This document shows, piece after piece, positions 6,998 to 16,851 of a stretch of 64,000 bases of DNA. The position numbers and the translations under genes are program-made. The stretch is taken from the NCBI GenBank assembly GCA_002708845.1, contig PAPI01000022.1, forward strand, positions 186,001-250,000, written 5' to 3'. Origin of the DNA: Leeuwenhoekiella sp. Its GTDB lineage: Bacteria > Bacteroidota > Bacteroidia > Flavobacteriales > Flavobacteriaceae. The notes beneath the pieces were generated by a model. The model saw only the letters and a program-made list of their open reading frames with translations, was not told the origin of the DNA and did not search any database. Positions within the stretch are counted from its first letter, which is position 1. Each line of letters starts with the position of its first letter.

Positions 6998-8989
6998 ATG
7001 GCAACCAGTGAAAAGAACATATTGAACCGGATGTATTTAGTGGCAGGAGGTATGTTTCTCTTCGCCCTGCTTGTCGCGTTTAAACTATGCAATATTCAGC
7101 TGGCTGAAGGGGATAAATACAAGGCTCTTGCCGAGGCACGTACCGAGCGTATGTTTACCATACCCGCAAACCGCGGCAACCTGTATGCAGGTGATGGTAG
7201 TTTGCTGGCTACTTCGGTACCCAAGTATACCATTCGCTTTGATGCCCTGGCTCCCAAAGAAGAAGATTTTGAAGAAAACGTTCAGGCGTTGGCGCAGGGA
7301 CTTTCAGACCAATTGGGTAAGCCTGCTTCGCATTATGTAAGCGAATTACGTCGTGCACGCGAACACAAAAACCGCTATTTATTACTGGCTCGTAATCTGG
7401 GATATTCAAAATATCTCGCGATTAAAAAGCTTCCACTTTTCAATAAAGGTCCCTATAAAGGAGGAATCATTACAGAACAGCGTACCGTACGCGAGCATCC
7501 GCTTGAGAAAATTGCCGAACGTACCATTGGGTACGATCGCCTTACCGAGTATGGCCGCTACAGTGAGGCGGGTCTTGAAGGAGCTTACGGTCCTTATTTA
7601 CGCGGAAAGGAAGGACGTAGGCTGAAGCAGCGTATTGCAAAAGGTCAATGGAAGCCGCTTGGTGACGACAATATCGTAGAGCCGCAGGATGGCTATGACG
7701 TGATTTCAACTATTAATGTAAACATTCAGGATATAGCGCATCATGCACTTTTAGCTTCGCTGGAAAAATTTGAGGCAGATCACGGCTGTGTGGTGGTGAT
7801 GGAAACCAAAACAGGTGAGGTCAAAGCCATTTCTAATCTGGGTCGTACTGAAGATGGAAACTATTATGAAGACCGAAACTACGCGGTTTATGAGTCGGCT
7901 GAACCGGGTTCAACCTTTAAGCTGATGGCTATGGTAGCTGCTCTTGAAGATCGCGTGATTGACAGCAGCGATGTAGTAGATACCGAAAACGGTCGCGTGC
8001 GTTTCTACAATCGTACGGTTTATGACTCACATTGGGGAGGTTATGGTAAGATCTCGGCAGCCCGGGCTTTTGAGCTTTCTTCCAATACGGCTTTCGCCAA
8101 AATGATCAATGAAAATTATAAGGATGATCCCAAGCGCTTTTTAAAGCGACTGTACAATATGGGGCTTAACGATAAACTTGGATTGGAAATCAAAGGTGAA
8201 GGAACCCCGCGTTTTCCGTATCCCGGCGATAAGAACTGGTATGGTACAACCCTTCCGTGGATGGCTTTTGGTTATGGAGTCTCGCTTACGCCTTTACAAA
8301 CGCTGACCTTCTATAACGCCATTGCAAACAATGGGGAAATGGTAAAACCCAGGTTTATCAAAGAGATTAAAAAGTGGGATGTTTCCGTAGAAAAATTTGA
8401 GAAAGAAGTGATCAATCCGGCGATTTGCTCGCAGACCACGATTGACAAAGTAAAAGACATGATGCTGCATGTGGTAGAGCGCGGTACGGCACAAAATATT
8501 TATTCAAAAGAATTTTCTATGGCGGGTAAGACCGGAACCTGCCAAACCGAATACTGGAAAGAAGAAGGCAAATACATTGCCTCTTTTGCGGGCTATTTTC
8601 CGGCAGAGAACCCGGAGTATTCGTGTATAGTGGTCATTCATAAACCTAATAAAAAATTAGGTTATTACGGAAACGTAGTTGCCGCTCCGGTGTTTAGAAA
8701 GATTGCTCAAAAGATTTATAGTGATACGCCTTTGGTTGATGAGGTTCAACTGGCTTCAGCAAATGTGCCACAGGTTGATCAGGATTTTGAAACCTATTAT
8801 AAAAAAGCTCAAAAGGCTGATGTTACCATGCCTAATGTAAAAGGTATGCCGGCTATGGATGCCGTTGCGCTTCTGGAAAATTTAGGGCTTAAGGTAGAAT
8901 TTAACGGAATTGGTAAGGTTAAAAACCAATCTCTCCAGGCCGGAAAAAAAATAGCTAAGAATCAAAAAGTAGTTCTCGAACTGTCGTGA
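6998..8989 (+). CDS. ftsI: Penicillin-binding protein, septal transpeptidase FtsI type with PASTA domain
   Basis: A 663-residue class B PBP that cross-links septal peptidoglycan. An N-terminal membrane anchor lies around residues 12-30, followed by the dimerisation domain. Transpeptidase motifs: STFK (Ser near 306), SSN (near 361) and KTG (near 511). The last 60 or so residues form one PASTA domain (TMPNVKGMPAMDAVALLENL), as in Spo0VD-like and Bacteroidota FtsI proteins. It starts 7 bases after ftsL and its stop overlaps the murE GTG by 4 bases. Confidence 0.94.
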   Translation: MATSEKNILNRMYLVAGGMFLFALLVAFKLCNIQLAEGDKYKALAEARTERMFTIPANRGNLYAGDGSLLATSVPKYTIRFDALAPKEEDFEENVQALAQGLSDQLGKPASHYVSELRRAREHKNRYLLLARNLGYSKYLAIKKLPLFNKGPYKGGIITEQRTVREHPLEKIAERTIGYDRLTEYGRYSEAGLEGAYGPYLRGKEGRRLKQRIAKGQWKPLGDDNIVEPQDGYDVISTINVNIQDIAHHALLASLEKFEADHGCVVVMETKTGEVKAISNLGRTEDGNYYEDRNYAVYESAEPGSTFKLMAMVAALEDRVIDSSDVVDTENGRVRFYNRTVYDSHWGGYGKISAARAFELSSNTAFAKMINENYKDDPKRFLKRLYNMGLNDKLGLEIKGEGTPRFPYPGDKNWYGTTLPWMAFGYGVSLTPLQTLTFYNAIANNGEMVKPRFIKEIKKWDVSVEKFEKEVINPAICSQTTIDKVKDMMLHVVERGTAQNIYSKEFSMAGKTGTCQTEYWKEEGKYIASFAGYFPAENPEYSCIVVIHKPNKKLGYYGNVVAAPVFRKIAQKIYSDTPLVDEVQLASANVPQVDQDFETYYKKAQKADVTMPNVKGMPAMDAVALLENLGLKVEFNGIGKVKNQSLQAGKKIAKNQKVVLELS

Positions 8990-10449
8990 TTGTATTAAAG
9001 GACATATTATTTAAAGTGACCTTAGAGTCAGTAACCGGTAACCCCGGAGTGCCTGTAAATGCCATTCATTTTGATTCCCGTAAAGTAGGTCTTAATGATG
9101 TATTTGTTGCGCTGCGCGGAACTCAAAGCGATGGTCACGCCTTTATCAAAAAAGCAGTTGATCAGGGCGCAATCGCGGTTATTTGTGAGGAACTTCCAGA
9201 TGATTTTGTGAACGGGGTAACCTATGTGCAAACTTCAGATACAGCACAGGCATTAGCTATAATGGCTTCCAACTACTATGGGAATCCTTCGGCTAACCTA
9301 AAGCTAGTGGGAATCACCGGTACTAACGGCAAAACTACAATTGCTACATTACTTAATCAGTTGTTTACCAAAGCCGGTTTTAAAACCGGTTTGCTTTCAA
9401 CAGTGAAAGTTTTGGTGGCAGAACACGAGTATCCTGCGACCCACACTACGCCAGACTCGCTTACGATAAATAAGTATCTGGCTGAGATGAATGAAGCAGG
9501 TGTTGAGTATTGCTTTATGGAAGTAAGTTCTCACGGTATTCATCAAAAACGTACGGAAGGGCTGCATTTTACCGGCGGGATTTTTACCAATCTTACACAT
9601 GATCACCTGGATTACCACGCGAGCTTCGCTGAGTATCGTGATGTCAAGAAATCTTTTTTTGACAATCTTACTAAAACCGCATTTGCACTTTCAAATATAG
9701 ATGATCGCAATGGGCAGGTGATGTTGCAAAACACAAGAGCGAAGAAAGTTACTTATGCGCTCAAGTCCTTTGCAGATTACAGAGCGCAGATTTTAGAAAA
9801 TCAATTGAGTGGTTTACTGCTCAAAATAAACGATCAGGAAGTTTGGGTAAAATTGATAGGCTCGTTTAATGCGTACAATGTTTTAGCAATTTATGCCGCT
9901 GCAGAGTTACTCGGCTTAACACAGCTTGAAGCCCTTCAGTATTTGTCTGAGCTTACCAGTGTAAGCGGGCGCTTTCAGTATTTGATTTCGCCTAAAAAAA
10001 TCACCGCTATAGTTGATTATGCCCATACGCCTGATGCGCTTAAGAATGTCCTCGAGACCATCAATGACATCCGTACCAAAAACGAAAAGCTTATTACCGT
10101 TGTAGGTTGTGGAGGAGATCGTGATCGCACCAAACGTCCTAAAATGGGTAAGATCGCTGCAGCCCTGAGTACTCAGGTCATTTTTACAAGTGATAACCCA
10201 CGTACCGAAAATCCTGAAGCCATTATTGAAGAGATTGAAAAAGGCGTAGAGCCGGTTGATTACAAAAAAACCCTGTCAATAACCTCTCGGAAGCAGGCGA
10301 TTAAAACGGCGTGCCAAATGGCTCAAGAAAATGATATCATCCTGATTGCCGGGAAAGGTCATGAGACCTATCAGGAAATCAACGGAGAACGAACCGACTT
10401 TGATGATTTCAAAATTGTAAATGAATTACTAACCCAACTGAATAAATAA
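8986..10449 (+). CDS. murE: UDP-MurNAc-L-Ala-D-Glu:meso-DAP ligase MurE
   Basis: Adds the third amino acid to the peptidoglycan stem peptide. The 487-residue Mur ligase has the ATP motif GITGTNGKTT near residue 109 and SDNPRTENP near 404. The DNPR tetrad is the known signature of ligases that use meso-diaminopimelate, so the wall should be of the DAP type. It starts with GTG at 8986, overlapping the ftsI TGA (GTGA), which indicates translational coupling. Confidence 0.96.
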   Translation: MIVLKDILFKVTLESVTGNPGVPVNAIHFDSRKVGLNDVFVALRGTQSDGHAFIKKAVDQGAIAVICEELPDDFVNGVTYVQTSDTAQALAIMASNYYGNPSANLKLVGITGTNGKTTIATLLNQLFTKAGFKTGLLSTVKVLVAEHEYPATHTTPDSLTINKYLAEMNEAGVEYCFMEVSSHGIHQKRTEGLHFTGGIFTNLTHDHLDYHASFAEYRDVKKSFFDNLTKTAFALSNIDDRNGQVMLQNTRAKKVTYALKSFADYRAQILENQLSGLLLKINDQEVWVKLIGSFNAYNVLAIYAAAELLGLTQLEALQYLSELTSVSGRFQYLISPKKITAIVDYAHTPDALKNVLETINDIRTKNEKLITVVGCGGDRDRTKRPKMGKIAAALSTQVIFTSDNPRTENPEAIIEEIEKGVEPVDYKKTLSITSRKQAIKTACQMAQENDIILIAGKGHETYQEINGERTDFDDFKIVNELLTQLNK

Positions 10450-10481
10450 CCTAAAACCAAAACGTAACCAATACCAACCAG

Positions 10482-11711
10482 ATGCTGTTTTACCTTTTTG
10501 ATTATTTAGAGCGCACATACAACTTCCCGGGAGCGAGTCTTTTTGGCTTTATCACCTTTAGGGCGGCTGTGGCGATCATTATGTCGCTGGCAATCTCAAC
10601 GATTTGGGGTAAGCGCATCATTTTATACCTGCAGAAAAAGCAATTGGGTGAATCGATACGTGACTTGGGTCTTGAAGGTCAGGTTGAGAAGGCTGGTACG
10701 CCAACTATGGGAGGAGTGATCATCATTTTGGCAACCTTGGTTCCGGTGTTTTTGTTGGCAAAACTTGAAAATATTTATGTTATCCTGCTCATCATCACAA
10801 CCTTGTGGATGGGAGCCATTGGTTTTATGGATGATTTCCTGAAAATCAGGAAGAAAAACAAAGAAGGTTTGCAGGGTAAGTTTAAAATTTTCGGGCAGGT
10901 AGGCCTTGGGATTATTGTGGGTGCAACGATGTTTTTTCATCCGGGAATAACCGTTAAAGAAGAAAATCCGGGATCAGATACCCTTACTGAAGCTGTCGAG
11001 ACACAAGAAAGGCAAGTTGCAGAGGAAGAGAAAGCGCTGACGACCACGATCCCATTTGTAAAAGATAATGAGGTAGACTACAGTATCCTGGTAAGCTGGC
11101 TGGGCGATGATTATGTGCAATATGCCTGGTTACTCTTTATACCCATCGTGATTTTTATTGTGACCGCGGTATCAAATGGCGCAAATCTGACGGATGGTAT
11201 TGATGGGCTGGCGGCCGGTTCTTCGGCAATTATCGTATTAACGCTGGGCATATTTGCCTGGGTATCAGGTAATATCATTTTCAGTGATTATCTCGATGTG
11301 ATGTACATCCCCCGATCTGGCGAAATGGTAATATTTATAACCGCTTTTGTGGGAGCGCTCATCGGGTTCCTATGGTACAATACCTATCCCGCACAGGTAT
11401 TTATGGGTGATACCGGTAGCTTAACTATAGGCGGAATCATAGCGGTAATCGCAATTGCCATTCGTAAAGAATTACTCATTCCTCTTTTATGCGGAATCTT
11501 TTTTATGGAAACCCTATCAGTAATGCTTCAGGTAAGCTGGTTCAAGTATACCAAAAGTAAAACGGGTGAAGGGCGACGCATTTTTTTAATGTCTCCGCTG
11601 CATCATCATTATCAGAAAAAGGGAATTCATGAAAGTAAAATTGTAACCCGCTTTTGGATCATAGGCATTTTGCTGGCGATTATCACTATTGTAACACTCA
11701 AAGTGAGATAG
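10482..11711 (+). CDS. mraY: Phospho-MurNAc-pentapeptide transferase MraY
   Basis: Integral membrane enzyme that moves phospho-MurNAc-pentapeptide onto undecaprenyl phosphate, giving lipid I. The 409-residue product has about ten membrane segments, the motifs TPTMGG (near 71), MDDFLK (near 116), [12 protein letters not shown] (near 238) and the C-terminal HHHYQKKG. It carries a hydrophilic insert of roughly 40 residues (about 160-205, rich in Glu), longer than in E. coli MraY; inserts here are familiar in Bacteroidota. It directly abuts murD. Confidence 0.96.
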   Translation: MLFYLFDYLERTYNFPGASLFGFITFRAAVAIIMSLAISTIWGKRIILYLQKKQLGESIRDLGLEGQVEKAGTPTMGGVIIILATLVPVFLLAKLENIYVILLIITTLWMGAIGFMDDFLKIRKKNKEGLQGKFKIFGQVGLGIIVGATMFFHPGITVKEENPGSDTLTEAVETQERQVAEEEKALTTTIPFVKDNEVDYSILVSWLGDDYVQYAWLLFIPIVIFIVTAVSNGANLTDGIDGLAAGSSAIIVLTLGIFAWVSGNIIFSDYLDVMYIPRSGEMVIFITAFVGALIGFLWYNTYPAQVFMGDTGSLTIGGIIAVIAIAIRKELLIPLLCGIFFMETLSVMLQVSWFKYTKSKTGEGRRIFLMSPLHHHYQKKGIHESKIVTRFWIIGILLAIITIVTLKVR

Positions 11712-13046
11712 ATGAAACGTTTGGTGATACTGGGAGGTGGAGAGAGTGGTGTAGGAACCGCGATTTTAGGTAAAAAACAAGGGTATAAGGTTTTTGTTTC
11801 CGATTACGGAACGATCAAAACCAAATACCGGGACGTTCTTAAAAATTATGAGATTGAATGGGAAGATGGCGGTCATACCGAAGCCAAAATCTTAAATGCA
11901 GACCTGATAATGAAAAGCCCGGGAATTCCAGATAAAGCAACACTTATTCAGAAGTTGGTTGCTGCAGGAATTCCGGTGATATCAGAGATTGAGTTTGCCT
12001 CCAGGTATACCAATGCAACATTGGTAGGAATCACCGGTAGCAATGGTAAAACCACCACGACATTGATGATGGCTCAGATTCTGAAACAAGCCGGATTTAA
12101 AAGTGTAGCGGCAGGAAACATTGGGGACAGCTTTGCACGTTGGGTAGCTCTGGACGATCAGGACTATTATGCGTTGGAGATCAGTAGTTTTCAGTTGGAC
12201 GGGATTGTAGATTTTGCACCGCATATTGCGATTTTGACCAACATCACTCCAGATCATTTAGATCGGTACGAGTACAAATTTGAAAATTACATCCGGTCTA
12301 AATTTCGCATAGCGGAAAATCAAACCGAGAACGATTACCTCATTTACGACGCAGACGATGAGGTGATTGCAGATTGGCTTGAGAAGCATCGGGTAAAGGC
12401 CAAATTGATGCCCTTTTCAATCACAAAACAAGTAAAACAAGGAGCATTTTATGCTCAGGACGAAATAACAATTATAACTGACGATACAAGCATGACGATG
12501 TCAACAAAAACAATGGCGATTAAAGGCCAGCACAACACCAAAAACGCAATGGCAGCAGCTACTGCGGCAAAACTTTTAAGCATTCGTAAAGCGACCATCA
12601 GGGAATCATTAGAAGGATTTCAGGGTGCGGAGCACCGTCTGGAGCACGTGCTTAAAATAAATCATGTATCGTATATCAACGATTCTAAAGCCACTAACGT
12701 AAATGCTACTTTTTATGCTTTAGACAGTATGAGCTCACCCACAGTATGGATTGTAGGGGGTGTTGACAAGGGTAATGATTATAAAGATTTGTTTCCGTTA
12801 GTTAATGAAAAAGTGAAGGCGATCATTTGCCTTGGGAAAGATAACAGCAAATTGTTACAGGCTTTTGGCAATATGGTAGAGACTATCGTAGAAACCCAAT
12901 TTATGTCTGAAGCGGTAAAAATTGCTTATAAACTAAGCGAAAAAGGAGATTCTGTTTTGTTATCGCCTGCTTGTGCGAGTTTCGACCTTTTTGAAAACTA
13001 TGAAGATCGCGGCCGTCAGTTTAAAGAAGCTGTTAGGAATTTATAA
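11712..13046 (+). CDS. murD: UDP-MurNAc-L-alanine:D-glutamate ligase MurD
   Basis: Adds D-Glu to UDP-MurNAc-L-Ala in the cytoplasm. The 444-residue product has an N-terminal Rossmann-type motif (ILGGGESGVG), the ATP loop GITGSNGKTTT near residue 107, NITPDHLDRY near 178 and HRLEHV near 309, all typical of MurD. Its ATG follows the mraY TAG with no spacer. The following 68-base spacer to ftsW contains a heptanucleotide tandem repeat. Confidence 0.96.
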   Translation: MKRLVILGGGESGVGTAILGKKQGYKVFVSDYGTIKTKYRDVLKNYEIEWEDGGHTEAKILNADLIMKSPGIPDKATLIQKLVAAGIPVISEIEFASRYTNATLVGITGSNGKTTTTLMMAQILKQAGFKSVAAGNIGDSFARWVALDDQDYYALEISSFQLDGIVDFAPHIAILTNITPDHLDRYEYKFENYIRSKFRIAENQTENDYLIYDADDEVIADWLEKHRVKAKLMPFSITKQVKQGAFYAQDEITIITDDTSMTMSTKTMAIKGQHNTKNAMAAATAAKLLSIRKATIRESLEGFQGAEHRLEHVLKINHVSYINDSKATNVNATFYALDSMSSPTVWIVGGVDKGNDYKDLFPLVNEKVKAIICLGKDNSKLLQAFGNMVETIVETQFMSEAVKIAYKLSEKGDSVLLSPACASFDLFENYEDRGRQFKEAVRNL

Positions 13047-13056
13047 AATCTGAAAT

Positions 13057-13103
13057 ACGAAATATTTTAAAGAACAAAGAACAAAGAACAAAGAACAAAG
13101 AAC
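13057..13103 (+). repeat. AAAGAAC heptamer repeat (5 copies) with ACGAAATATT leader, murD-ftsW spacer
   Basis: Five perfect tandem copies of AAAGAAC occupy 13069-13103, preceded by ACGAAATATTTTA. The array ends 11 bases before the GTG start of ftsW. A related array with the same leader lies before murG (14320-14377), so the two spacers share an origin. The purine-rich unit could affect translation initiation; that is inference. Confidence 0.9.
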
Positions 13104-13114
13104 AAAACCAAAAC

Positions 13115-14317
13115 GTGAGCAGTACTAAAAACATATTTTCAACCCTTAAGGGCGATCGGGCGATCTGGGCGATAACCGCCTTTTTAGCTTTATTTTCCTT
13201 TTTGCCGGTATTTAGTGCGAGCAGTAACCTGGCTTACCTCTACGGCAATGGGGATACATTTCCGTTTTTGGTGAAACATTTTATGCATCTCGTTTTGGGC
13301 TTTGCCATTATTTATGGGGTACATAAAGTACCTGCTCATTACTTTAAAGGGTTATCAATAATAGGGATTCCCATTGTGTTACTGCTGTTATTGATCACGC
13401 TTATTCAGGGAACGACCATAGATGGCGCTAATGCCAGCCGATGGATTAAAATACCTTTTGTAGGGATTACGTTTCAGACTTCTACATTGGCTTCAGTGGT
13501 TTTGATGATTTATATAGCACGCTACCTGTCACGTATTAAAGACAAAACCATCACGTTTAAAGAAAGTATTTTACCTCTTTGGGTACCGGTGGCTTTGGTT
13601 GTGGGACTCATTTTACCGGCAAACTTTTCGACCGCTGCGATCATTTTTGCGATGGTGTTGACGCTGGTTTTTATGGGCGGTTATCCCTTAAAATATTTGG
13701 GAGTCATAGTGGCAGCAGGCTTGCTTACGCTCACGCTGTTTATTCTCACTGCAAAAGCATTTCCCGGCGTGTTTCCTAACCGGGTAGATACCTGGATGAG
13801 CCGGATTGAAAATTTTACCGGAGAAGAAGATGGAGAAGGGGATTATCAGATTGAGCGTGCAAAAATAGCAATCGCTACAGGCGGACTTGTGGGCGTGGGA
13901 CCCGGTAAAAGTGTACAGAAAAACTTTTTACCTCAGTCTTCATCAGATTTTATCTATGCAATTGTGGTGGAAGAATTTGGTCTCATTGGAGGGCTCACAC
14001 TATTGTTAATGTATTTGCTGCTGTTGTTCCGTATTCTAGTGGTGGCTAACAAAGCAACTACCGTTTTTGGAAAACTAACAGCTATAGGCGTAGGCCTGCC
14101 CATCGTTTTTCAGGCCTTAATCAATATGGCGGTGGCGGTAGAGTTGTTTCCCGTAACGGGGCAAACCTTACCGCTCGTAAGTAGTGGAGGAACCTCAATT
14201 TGGATGACCTGTTTGGCGATTGGTGTGGTGATAAGCATAAGCGCTAAGCGCGAGGAAGCGAAAATTAAAGAGGAAGAAGAAATGAACCCGCTTGATATAT
14301 TGAGCGAAGCGATGTAA
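13115..14317 (+). CDS. ftsW: Septal peptidoglycan glycosyltransferase FtsW (SEDS family)
   Basis: A 400-residue polytopic membrane protein of the SEDS family that polymerises lipid II at the septum together with FtsI. About ten membrane segments are visible. Conserved parts include GATIDGANASRWIK-like sequence near residue 103, the large loop with YQIERAKIAIATGG near 247 and the C-terminal LPLVSSGGTS near 349. It starts with GTG at 13115, just after the heptamer array. The C-terminal tail is acidic (IKEEEEMNPLD). Confidence 0.95.
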   Translation: MSSTKNIFSTLKGDRAIWAITAFLALFSFLPVFSASSNLAYLYGNGDTFPFLVKHFMHLVLGFAIIYGVHKVPAHYFKGLSIIGIPIVLLLLLITLIQGTTIDGANASRWIKIPFVGITFQTSTLASVVLMIYIARYLSRIKDKTITFKESILPLWVPVALVVGLILPANFSTAAIIFAMVLTLVFMGGYPLKYLGVIVAAGLLTLTLFILTAKAFPGVFPNRVDTWMSRIENFTGEEDGEGDYQIERAKIAIATGGLVGVGPGKSVQKNFLPQSSSDFIYAIVVEEFGLIGGLTLLLMYLLLLFRILVVANKATTVFGKLTAIGVGLPIVFQALINMAVAVELFPVTGQTLPLVSSGGTSIWMTCLAIGVVISISAKREEAKIKEEEEMNPLDILSEAM

Positions 14318-14319
14318 AC

Positions 14320-14377
14320 ACGAAATATTCTAATTAAAGAACCAAGAACCAAGAACCAAGAACCAAGAACAAAGAAC
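14320..14377 (+). repeat. (A/C)AAGAAC heptamer repeat (6 copies) with ACGAAATATT leader, ftsW-murG spacer
   Basis: AAAGAAC, four CAAGAAC and a final AAAGAAC run without interruption from 14336 to 14377, preceded by ACGAAATATTCTA. The array ends 2 bases before the murG TTG start. It is homologous to the murD-ftsW spacer at 13057-13103 but differs in copy number and in one base of the unit. Confidence 0.9.
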
Positions 14378-14379
14378 AT

Positions 14380-15492
14380 TTGAAAACCTACAAATTCATA
14401 TTATCTGGCGGCGGAACCGGGGGGCATATTTACCCGGCGATTGCCATTGCTGATGCTTTAAAAGCAAAGTATCCGCAGGCAGAATTTCTTTTTGTGGGTT
14501 CGCAAGATCGTATGGAAATGCAAAAAGTGCCTCAGGCCGGATATCAAATCAAAGGGCTTTGGATTGCGGGTATTCAGCGAAAGCTTACCTGGTCAAACCT
14601 GATGTTTCCATTTAAGTTGATCAGCAGTTTGTTTAAGTCGGCAGGCATTATTAAAAAATTTAAGCCTGATGTCGTAATTGGAACCGGCGGTTTCGCTAGT
14701 GGCCCACTTTTGGAAATGGCAACACGCTATAAAGTACCGGCATTGATTCAGGAGCAAAATAGTTTTGCAGGCATTACCAATAAGCTTTTGGCTAAAAAAG
14801 TGCAGAAAATCTGCGTAGCGTATGACGGGATGCAGCAGTTTTTTCCGGAAGAGAAAATTGTAAAGACCGGAAACCCGGTACGTCTCGATTTACTAAATAC
14901 AGCAGAAAATCGTGAGGCAGGTTTGGCAAAATTCAGTCTTGATCCCAATAAGAAAACCCTGCTTATTCTGGGCGGAAGCCTTGGCGCTCGCGCTATAAAT
15001 AAATTAATCGATCGTGAATTGCAGTTTATTCTTGATCAGGGTCTGCAGGTAATCTGGCAGTGTGGGCAGTTGTATTATGAGGAATATAAGGCTCATAATG
15101 AAAAGGAACATGTTCAGGTTTCGGCCTTTATAGATACTATGAATCTGGCTTATGCCGCAGCAGATGTGATCATCAGCAGGGCAGGTGCCGGCTCGGTTTC
15201 TGAGCTGGCGCTGGTAGGCAAGCCGGTGATTTTTATTCCGTCACCCAATGTGGCTGAAGATCACCAGACGAAAAATGCAGAAGCGGTAGTGGCTAAAAAT
15301 GCGGCGGTATTGTTGAAGGAAAGCGAACTCCAAACGCATTTTGAAACCGAATTTAAAAAACTGATTGGTGACGAAAATCGCCAAAACGAATTAGGTGCAA
15401 ACATTAAGAAATTAGCACTTCCTCAGGCTACACAGCGTATCGTGCGTGAGGTAGAAAGCTTATTAAAACTAGGTAAACAAGACCGGGAATAA
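14380..15492 (+). CDS. murG: UDP-GlcNAc:lipid I GlcNAc transferase MurG
   Basis: Peripheral inner-membrane GT28 enzyme that turns lipid I into lipid II. The 370-residue product shows the N-terminal glycine loop [12 protein letters not shown] (about 9-20), GTGGFASGP near 105, QEQNSFAG near 124, GGSLGA near 197 and the donor-binding [12 protein letters not shown] near 266. It starts with TTG at 14380, immediately behind a heptamer repeat array, and murC follows after 9 bases. Confidence 0.96.
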   Translation: MKTYKFILSGGGTGGHIYPAIAIADALKAKYPQAEFLFVGSQDRMEMQKVPQAGYQIKGLWIAGIQRKLTWSNLMFPFKLISSLFKSAGIIKKFKPDVVIGTGGFASGPLLEMATRYKVPALIQEQNSFAGITNKLLAKKVQKICVAYDGMQQFFPEEKIVKTGNPVRLDLLNTAENREAGLAKFSLDPNKKTLLILGGSLGARAINKLIDRELQFILDQGLQVIWQCGQLYYEEYKAHNEKEHVQVSAFIDTMNLAYAAADVIISRAGAGSVSELALVGKPVIFIPSPNVAEDHQTKNAEAVVAKNAAVLLKESELQTHFETEFKKLIGDENRQNELGANIKKLALPQATQRIVREVESLLKLGKQDRE

Positions 15493-15501
15493 ATAAACGA
15501 A

Positions 15502-16851
15502 TTGAAGAACCTCGATAACATATCACACTTCTATTTCATCGGCATTGGCGGGATTGGAATGAGTGCGCTGGCACGCTATTTTTCAGCAGCCGGTAAAGTA
15601 GTTGCGGGGTATGACAAGACTGCTTCGGGTATAACAGATGCCCTAAAAGATCTGGGTATCACCATTTCGTTTGAAAATTCAGAAGAAGCGATTCCTTCAG
15701 AATTTAAAAACAAAGAAACAACCCTGGTGGTGTATACGCCTGCAGTTCCAAAAGCGCATAAAGGGTATCAATACTTTGCGCAGCATAATTTTCATATAGA
15801 AAAGCGCGCAGCGGTATTGGGCTTATTGACTCAGGAAAAATTTTGCCTGGCTGTTGCCGGGACTCATGGTAAAACCACGACGAGTGCCATGCTGGGACAT
15901 TTGATGGCAGCCTGTGATTTACCTGTTACAGCTTTTTTAGGCGGCATAGCCGAAAATTATCAAAGTAACCTAATACAGCAGGGGGAAGAAATTATTGTGG
16001 TCGAGGCAGATGAGTTTGATCGCTCGTTTATGCAGTTGTATCCTAATATCGCGGCTATTACCTCTATGGACGCCGATCACCTGGACATTTATGGGGATGC
16101 TGAAAGCCTGCAACAAAGTTTCCGTGACTTTGCTTCGCAGGTTAAAGAAGACGGTGTTTTGTTTGTTAAAAATGGTCTTCCATTAGACGGAATAAGCGTA
16201 GGTGTGGAAGATGATGCGGCCTATACCGCTTTAAATATTAAAATAGAAAATGGGGCTTACCGGTTTGATTTAAAACATCCCGATGGTCTTACTAAAGATT
16301 TGGTGCTTAACCTACCAGGTAGACATAACTTGTCTAATGCGATAATCGCTTTGGCGATGGCTTTACGATACGGCTGCCCTGCCGATAAGCTCGCCAAAGC
16401 ACTATTCGCCTTCAAAGGGGTTAATCGCCGATTTACCTATAGAATAAAAACAGATGAGCAGGTGCTTATTGATGATTATGCACACCATCCTGCAGAAATA
16501 GATGCTGTGCACAGTGCAGTGCGTGAGATGTATCCCGGTAAACGGGTGCTTGCAGTTTTTCAGCCGCACTTGTATAGTCGTACACGGGATTTTATGGAAG
16601 ATTTTGCAACCAGTTTGTCGCAGTTTGATGAGGTATTGTTGCTCGATATTTATCCGGCGCGAGAAGAACCTATTCCAGGTATGAACGCTCAGAAATTACT
16701 CGATCTAATTACAACACCGCGTAAAGAGTTGGTGAGCAAAGGGCAGTTGCAACAGAAGATTGAGACTTCTGAGGCTTCGGTAATCCTAATGATGGGCGCA
16801 GGAGATATTGGTGAAGAAATTTTGAAACTGACTAAAACTCTAGAGTTGTGA
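15502..16851 (+). CDS. murC: UDP-MurNAc:L-alanine ligase MurC
   Basis: Adds the first stem amino acid to UDP-MurNAc. The 449-residue product has the N-terminal UDP-binding GIGGIGMSALAR (about 14-25), the ATP loop AGTHGKTTTS near 119, EADEFDRSF near 171 and DDYAHHPAEI near 329. It starts with TTG at 15502, and its TGA overlaps the ftsQ GTG by 4 bases. Confidence 0.96.
   Translation: MKNLDNISHFYFIGIGGIGMSALARYFSAAGKVVAGYDKTASGITDALKDLGITISFENSEEAIPSEFKNKETTLVVYTPAVPKAHKGYQYFAQHNFHIEKRAAVLGLLTQEKFCLAVAGTHGKTTTSAMLGHLMAACDLPVTAFLGGIAENYQSNLIQQGEEIIVVEADEFDRSFMQLYPNIAAITSMDADHLDIYGDAESLQQSFRDFASQVKEDGVLFVKNGLPLDGISVGVEDDAAYTALNIKIENGAYRFDLKHPDGLTKDLVLNLPGRHNLSNAIIALAMALRYGCPADKLAKALFAFKGVNRRFTYRIKTDEQVLIDDYAHHPAEIDAVHSAVREMYPGKRVLAVFQPHLYSRTRDFMEDFATSLSQFDEVLLLDIYPAREEPIPGMNAQKLLDLITTPRKELVSKGQLQQKIETSEASVILMMGAGDIGEEILKLTKTLEL

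Noticed and set aside
13069..14377. Heptamer arrays considered as a CRISPR
   Set aside because: Units are contiguous 7-mers without spacers, and no cas gene is present.
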